From contig JALRME010000017.1 in the NCBI GenBank assembly GCA_026120035.1, forward strand, positions 682,001 to 746,000: 64,000 nucleotides of DNA, read 5' to 3'. The notes below the pieces were generated by a model. It was not told where the DNA came from and did not search any database. It saw only the letters and a list, made by a program, of their open reading frames with translations. The translations under genes and the position numbers were made by a program. The DNA is from Coleophoma eucalyptorum (lineage: Eukaryota; Ascomycota; Leotiomycetes; Helotiales; Dermateaceae). Shown piece by piece: positions 58,693 through 64,000 of the stretch (positions are counted from its first letter, which is position 1; every line of letters starts with the position of its first letter).

Positions 58693-60678
58693 TCAATCTT
58701 GGCGCGGCTTTATCTTCACCATATATTTACCCTCCTTAAAACAGGGAACAACCCATACACGAAGCTCGTGCGATTGACCTGGAACTTCTTCCAGTTCATA
58801 ACGTCTGATCAGAGTAGCCATAATAAGTCTCATTTCCTTTAGAGCAAATCTATCGAAATTCAATTAGCCACAAAGTCCATTCGTTTTATGGTTAAGACGC
58901 TGATAGAGCAAATGCAGAAACATACTGTTGACCAATACAGTTTCTTGATCCTCCCGAGAATGGTATGAATGCCTTTCGGTCGGCTTCTACGCCTTTGTAT
59001 GCATGAAGCCAGCGTTCTGGAATGAAAGAATCCCCATCGGGCCAGATACGGGGATCTTTGTGCAACTGCGATATCCATGCTCCGACAATAGTCTGTGCTT
59101 GTTAGTAAGATTTCAGGATGATAAAAAGACTTATCTTACAGCTGGAGGTATTTCGTAGTTATTAAGGACAATGGTATCGCTCGTGATTCGTGGGAGTCCT
59201 ATCTTATATTAGCTTAAAAGAAAAAAGAATAACGAGCACAATTCCAACGGGTCTCAACTCACCAGATGTAACGATTGGCATGACTCTCATTGCTTCGTTG
59301 ATGACGGCATTTAAATATTCTAATTCCTGGGTGTTTGAAAAGGTTATTGAGTCCTTTCTCGAAGGAAAAGCTCTGTGGAGTTCTTCGAACAGAAGGTCGA
59401 GTTTTTCTTTGTTGTTGAGAAGTAGTAAAATTGCAAATGTAACTTGCATTGAAGTAGTATCACTCCCAGCAATCCTGAATTCTGTTAGCAAAGAAATATT
59501 TTGCGAGCTTCATAGAAATATACATGAATAAGCGCATCTCTTCCACAATGTGCTGTTCTGTAAATGAAAGAGGATTTTCCTGATTTGCATCCAGGAAGAT
59601 TTGGAGAAGATCTCGCTTCTTTGAACCGTTTTCGGCTCTTCGTTTGGCGATGATATCATTGACCAAAATATCCAATGCAGGGTCAAATCCAGGGAAGAAT
59701 GGAATATACTTCAGAAATGGAAGTTGTCCGAATATGGCAGTCTTTTGCATGCGGTTGATAAAAAGATCTTTCAGATGAGAATCGTTACTTTTCACTAATC
59801 CGAACGATCCGCCAAATGATGTTGCACTCATAACATCCTATACGAAAACACCTTAACACAGTCTATTTATAAATATAGACAGTTTTGGCACTTACGGATG
59901 TGAGAAAACTTAGCATGCCACAGATGTCAATAGACCCTGAGCCATGACCCTCTGAACATACTGAATCAAGAGCTTCTTCAAATGCATCAACACAGTCCTT
60001 CATCAGCGGCTCTAAACCTTTCAAATAACTGATTGAAAATCCTGGAGATAAAAGGCGTCTCTATAGTTTAAGCATTAGCATGGAGCAGTTGAAAAAGAAG
60101 AGGGCAATGAGCTTAAGTACCAACTGTTTGTATGCAGTTCTATCTCTCTCTGAGATCAAAGTCGCAACATGCATATCATCCCGGACCAATTCCATGTCAG
60201 GAGTTTTGAGCAAGTCATCTTCCACGATGATCTTCTGAACGGCGCTTTTGCTATTAAAAATTATATCACGTGGACCTAAACCCTTTGATTAGATTCACAT
60301 ATTCAGATCAAAAATCAGTTTATTTCGATCACACTTACCAACCCGAACTGTGTCTCCATACTTCTCGAAGAATTTTGGTGCTACATTCATTGAATTTCCA
60401 AGTACGAGCTAATATTGGAGTATATAAGCCAAATTTTCATAAGTTAAGCACGTGAACCTCAAACGAACCTGATACGTCCACGGCCATGGTGAGAGCTTCA
60501 TCAGCAGCGGCCCTGGAATTTTAGAAAGAGGGCCAGTGAAGGCTGTGATCAGAGCAAGACAACATCGTCGCAGTACCTCAGCTAGTGCAAGGTATACGAT
60601 TAAAGTTATGTAGTTGTACATTTTACGTTCGATCGGAAAATTTCCCAGAAGTAGCTCAGTGGAGGGAATGGTGTTCAC
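58693..60678 (-). CDS. Cytochrome P450 monooxygenase
   Basis: The CDS is complement(58693..58849, 58926..59092, 59140..59198, 59263..59474, 59524..59837, 59896..60060, 60121..60275, 60339..60408, 60469..60678), 502 aa. All eight introns are in phase. An N-terminal membrane anchor (ITLIVYLALAEVL) precedes the Pro hinge GPLSKIPGPLL. Then come helix C (RTAYKQLRRLLSPGF), the I-helix oxygen-binding motif IAGSDTTS (about 306-313), ExxR in NEAMRVMP (about 363), the PERW segment FIPERW, and the haem ligand loop FSGGSRNCIGQQ with Cys near 447. Everything needed for activity is present. It should sit on the ER membrane and need a P450 reductase. The family and substrate are unknown. A Met at residue 20 (60621) is a possible alternative start. 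Confidence 0.92.
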
Positions 60679-62271
60679 TTATAAACGGCGACAAAAGTTA
60701 GTGCGACGTGGTTTATATAGCAAGCCAATCAATCCCCGGTGCACTGAGCCGCTTTGGCGGCTCTGTTACATGGATTAGTCAGCAGCAGAACTTTGTCATA
60801 GCTTTGGTCTGAACCTAGTATATACTTGCTTGGGTGGTTGATTATTTCTGTGTCGCAATATAGAATAAAGTAACATTATAATCTCCAAGTGTTGTGGGTG
60901 TATAATGATTTTAATTAGAGTAATAATGTCTTGTGTATAAAATTTAAGAGATACCCTGGGAAGTAGACAAGGTCGTAGAAATACATACAGAGCCATAGTT
61001 TAGAGCTTTAAGTACGTTCTTTTCCCCATTTCTTGAAGAATGGTAATAAAGGACAGTAAACCACAATGAATTCGTGAATTTTAAACTACAAGAAAGGAAA
61101 ATACAATGAACTATTGACTCGCATTAACAAATGAAATATTTCAGCTTTTTTGGACTTCAAAAAGAGTCCCGCTTGTCCTCTACTACGCGTTTACCCTCCT
61201 CACTTATACCTAAACCCGCCCATGTCCAGTTTCGGATGTCATGGCCCTTCCACATCAAGAAACACACGCACGCAAAAACACTGACCTCAAAGAAGGTCAT
61301 CTTGACATACGCCCACTCCACATCTACCTGTACCACCCACTGCTTGATATAAAACGCAACGCTTAATCCAAACTCTACTTTATACAAATTAAGCATAGAT
61401 AGAAAGCTTAAAACCAAGGGCTCTCCTCACAGGCTCGTTAGTGGCTATAGCTCTCTCTATTCGAGTTAATAATTAACCGAAACTAAATCAACGAGCCTTA
61501 TCTAATTATTATATAGGAGCATGAGGTTCCCAAGTATGGAGGAGCTTCATGTTCAACTCAAATCATTCATTTCTGACCTTGTCTTTTACTTAAACATTTA
61601 GTGCTCTAATAGTAGTACCTCCTCTAGAAACGACTTTGGAGCTCCACACGAAGTTGTAACCTGTCGAGTAGGGCTATAGCTATAGGAGCGATTCAGACAT
61701 TCATGATAGAAGGCTTGAAGTCACGTGGTAGTCGTCACAAATTACGAACATAAACAATTTTGAATAACTTAACTGAATATCTATTTTTTGGGGTGTAGGA
61801 CGGGCCAGCCTATGGACCACCATACAATAACTTAAGTACGGGTTGATAATAGCTTATCATGATTTGTTCGCAAAATACCCGTCTTGGAGGCGAGGCTTTA
61901 CCTTCTTTGGGTATCTGGCTAAAAGTGGAAAGGATTATAAAGCAAGCCTCTAGCAACCTGAACTCGTTTCCGTGACAAGGGTACTCAGCTGCCCAAAAAT
62001 GGAAAGTGTGAGCGAATTGGGCAAAACCAGAATCCCAACCTCCAAGAGTTCAATGTAATTCATATTTGTACAACGGTTTCGGAGCCTGGGTCACACGTGA
62101 TATCTCCGTAGCTCGCCTCTGTATCATAATATCTAGTTAGTTCCCTTAGAATGGAGCTATTTCTTATATAAGTGTTCCAGATTCTCTTTGTTTGGGAGTT
62201 CTGTAAATCAAGATTCTTTTGTAGGGTCAGCTCCTCTCCCCTCTCTTCCGTAGCTACGTTCCGCTCCCGCA
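60679..62271. other. 1.6-kb intergenic region
   Basis: AT-rich, with short ORFs only; it includes the P450 promoter region. No RNA gene or repeat was recognised. Confidence 0.4.
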
Positions 62272-63885
62272 ATGAGTGATATCACTGTAGTCGTAAAGAA
62301 TACTCCAGAACTTAGTGCTGAGGTCAAGGGCCTCCTTGAGAAGGAAAGCAAATTTTCTGCTGGGGCCTTTTTCCCTCTCCCAGTCTATATCAAGAGCGGA
62401 CAGGGTTCAGTTGTAAAGGTCCGGCTGCCAGTACCTATTTTGAAAGTCGAGATCACTGACATTGTAGGAAACTAGGATGTCGATGGCAAAGAGCTGCTTG
62501 ATTTTGTTTCAATGTTTAGTGCAGCCAACCTAGGGCAGGCCCATCCAAAGTTGATTGAAGCTGTATACAAATCCGCCCAGGAAGGTAGGTTGCCCATTGT
62601 TCTCAATTATTTAGAGCCCGGTGCTAACCGGAAGGTCTACTGTAGCAACCATTGTAAATCTTTCAACTAAGGTTGCTGAGTGGCCTGACTTTGCGCAAGA
62701 GATGTGCGAAAGGTTAGATACGATAGGATTGCTGCTATGACTTCTGGTGCAGAGTCAGCTGATGCAGGAGTTAAGTTTGCTAAAAAATGGGGAATTAAGA
62801 AGAAGGGGATCAAACCTAAGGAGCTTTTAGTTTTTGGTGTCTCAGATAATTATCACGGCGTTTCCTCGGGTATCTGGCCACTGATAAACCCTATGGGCCA
62901 AAAAGACGGTATGTCACACAGGAATCAATTGTCTGCAGTTGTCTAATTCGATAACGCAGACTACGCCATATTTAGTAGAAATCTGACAAATGTCAGTCCT
63001 ATTACTGGAAAGCCTCTGCGGTATGGGTTCCTTGAAGATTTTTGAGGAATTTCTTAGTTAAACACACGAGCGGGTTGCGGGTATTATCATGGAGTGCATT
63101 CAGGGCAAGAAAGCGTACGTCTTAATATTAGCCTTTCGGGGTGTATATTAACCTTAACCATTCTTTTTCCAAGCTGACCACTGACTTTTAGAACTATGGA
63201 AGAAGAGTTAAATTTTGCCATTGGCTTGAAACAGCTGTGCAAAAAGTATAACATTCTTTTCATTGCTGACGAAGTTCGAATGGGCGCAGGCAAGACCGGC
63301 AAATTTCTCGGTTGTGACTGGATGGGCCCAGAAAATAAGCCTGATATCGTCACTATGGGCAAGTCGATCACGGGCGGTGCTTACCCAGCATCTTATATCC
63401 TTGGTACTGCCGAGGTTATGGATCTGATTGGCCCATACCAGTCAGCAAGTACATACGCTGGAACGCCGATGGCCATTGCCACAACTCGCGCCACGTTAAA
63501 GATCATAGACGACGAAAAGCTAGTTGAGCGTGCGTTGCATATCGAATCAGTTTGGAAGAAAGAGACTTCTAAATGGAACCATCCATTTGTCGAGTACACC
63601 ACTGCTCAGGGAGCGGATTTTAATGTTACTTTGAAACTACCTGGAGACGATTCGGACCCCTTGCATCCAGTTGTTGACCCAAAGATTAATGGTCGTCGTC
63701 TCGCTATGCTATGCTTCCACAAGGGTCTGCTAATCTACCCTGCAAACGACAGAATCAGAATGGGAGTTGCCCTTAATATCACGGATGAGGAGCTGCGAAA
63801 GGGTATTCACATTCTGAAAGAAGCTCTAGATGAGATTGTGGAGTATGATAAAATTGAGGAGGGACCTGAGTTCAAGTGGTTTTAA
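62272..63885 (+). pseudogene. Class-III (ornithine-aminotransferase-like) aminotransferase pseudogene
   Basis: Translation follows class-III PLP aminotransferases from end to end: LDFVSMFSAANLGQAHPKLI, AAMTSGAESADAGVKFAKKW, VFGVSDNYHGVSSGIWPLIN, GIIMECIQGKK, LFIADEVRMGAGKTGKFL, the PLP-lysine segment IVTMGKSITGGAYPASYILG and RMGVALNITDEELRKGI. Disabling changes are a TAG at 62473-62475 (GN*DVDGK), a one-base loss near 62710 before YDRIAAM, an extra T in the run at 63039-63043, and a TAA at 63059-63061 where relatives have a Gln or similar residue. The last 230 codons (63196-63885) are intact. The normal enzyme would transfer the delta-amino group of ornithine or a similar substrate. The stops could also reflect sequencing errors, but four in one gene makes this unlikely. 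Confidence 0.85.
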
Positions 63886-64000
63886 ATTATACATTAACTC
63901 GTATGTTAACCGCGTTTGAAGATTCCAAAACTAGACAACAAAATATTCTTTTAACCACATTGTGAAACCTAGAGGAAATGGTGGATGAGAGCCTTTTGCA
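63886..64000. other. Right window edge
   Basis: This is the 3' flank of the aminotransferase pseudogene. No gene is visible. Confidence 0.4.

Overview
The window looks like nuclear DNA of a filamentous ascomycete (Pezizomycotina; Leotiomycetes is my best guess, not provable from one window). The genes have many short GT-AG introns of about 45-130 bases. The families are typical of moulds: HET, PigL_N, NB-ARC/TPR, fungal Zn2Cys6 and bZIP/DUF3425 regulators, a LaeA-type methyltransferase and a SAT4-type rhodopsin-domain protein. No bacterial-style operons, rRNA genes, CRISPR arrays or tRNA genes were recognised. I assembled exons by hand from splice signals and reading-frame phase, so starts and small exons are predictions.

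Layout, left to right. 1-6 kb: 3' end of a PhzF-family gene, a six-exon LaeA-like methyltransferase (-), AT-rich intergenic DNA with a possible 135-bp solo LTR, and a secreted LsdA-like ferritin-fold protein (+). 7-10.4 kb: a 5'-truncated SNF2 helicase (-) and a PigL_N coiled-coil protein (-). 11-15.2 kb: an AAAP amino-acid permease (-), divergent from a broken NCS1 permease pseudogene (+). 15.5-21.4 kb: an AAA ATPase (-), divergent from a HET-domain gene (+). 21.6-31.2 kb: a flavin monooxygenase (-), divergent from an intact NCS1 permease (+), then a Zn2Cys6 regulator (+) and a Gfo/Idh/MocA oxidoreductase (+); this may be an uptake-and-oxidation cluster for an N-containing compound. 31.6-34.7 kb: a bZIP/DUF3425 regulator (-), divergent from an NmrA-like gene (+).

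35.5-39.6 kb is the most interesting stretch. A RelA/SpoT-type nucleotidyltransferase domain can be spliced in phase to an NB-ARC NTPase and near-identical 42-residue TPR repeats. This suggests an NLR-like receptor with an alarmone-synthetase-type N-terminal effector. Downstream are one solo LTR nested inside another of the same family, each with target-site duplications, and a decayed copy of the 3' end of the NmrA gene. The RelA-NLR locus therefore lies between a gene and a relic of that gene.

39.6-64 kb: a dihydroflavonol-reductase-like SDR (+), a Cys-rich surface-type protein (-), about 3.9 kb without a convincing gene, a rhodopsin-domain membrane protein (+), a decayed coding stretch, a 2,3-dihydroxybenzoate decarboxylase-like enzyme (+), an acid sphingomyelinase (-), an MFS sugar transporter (-), a complete nine-exon cytochrome P450 (-), and an ornithine-aminotransferase-like pseudogene (+) at the right edge.
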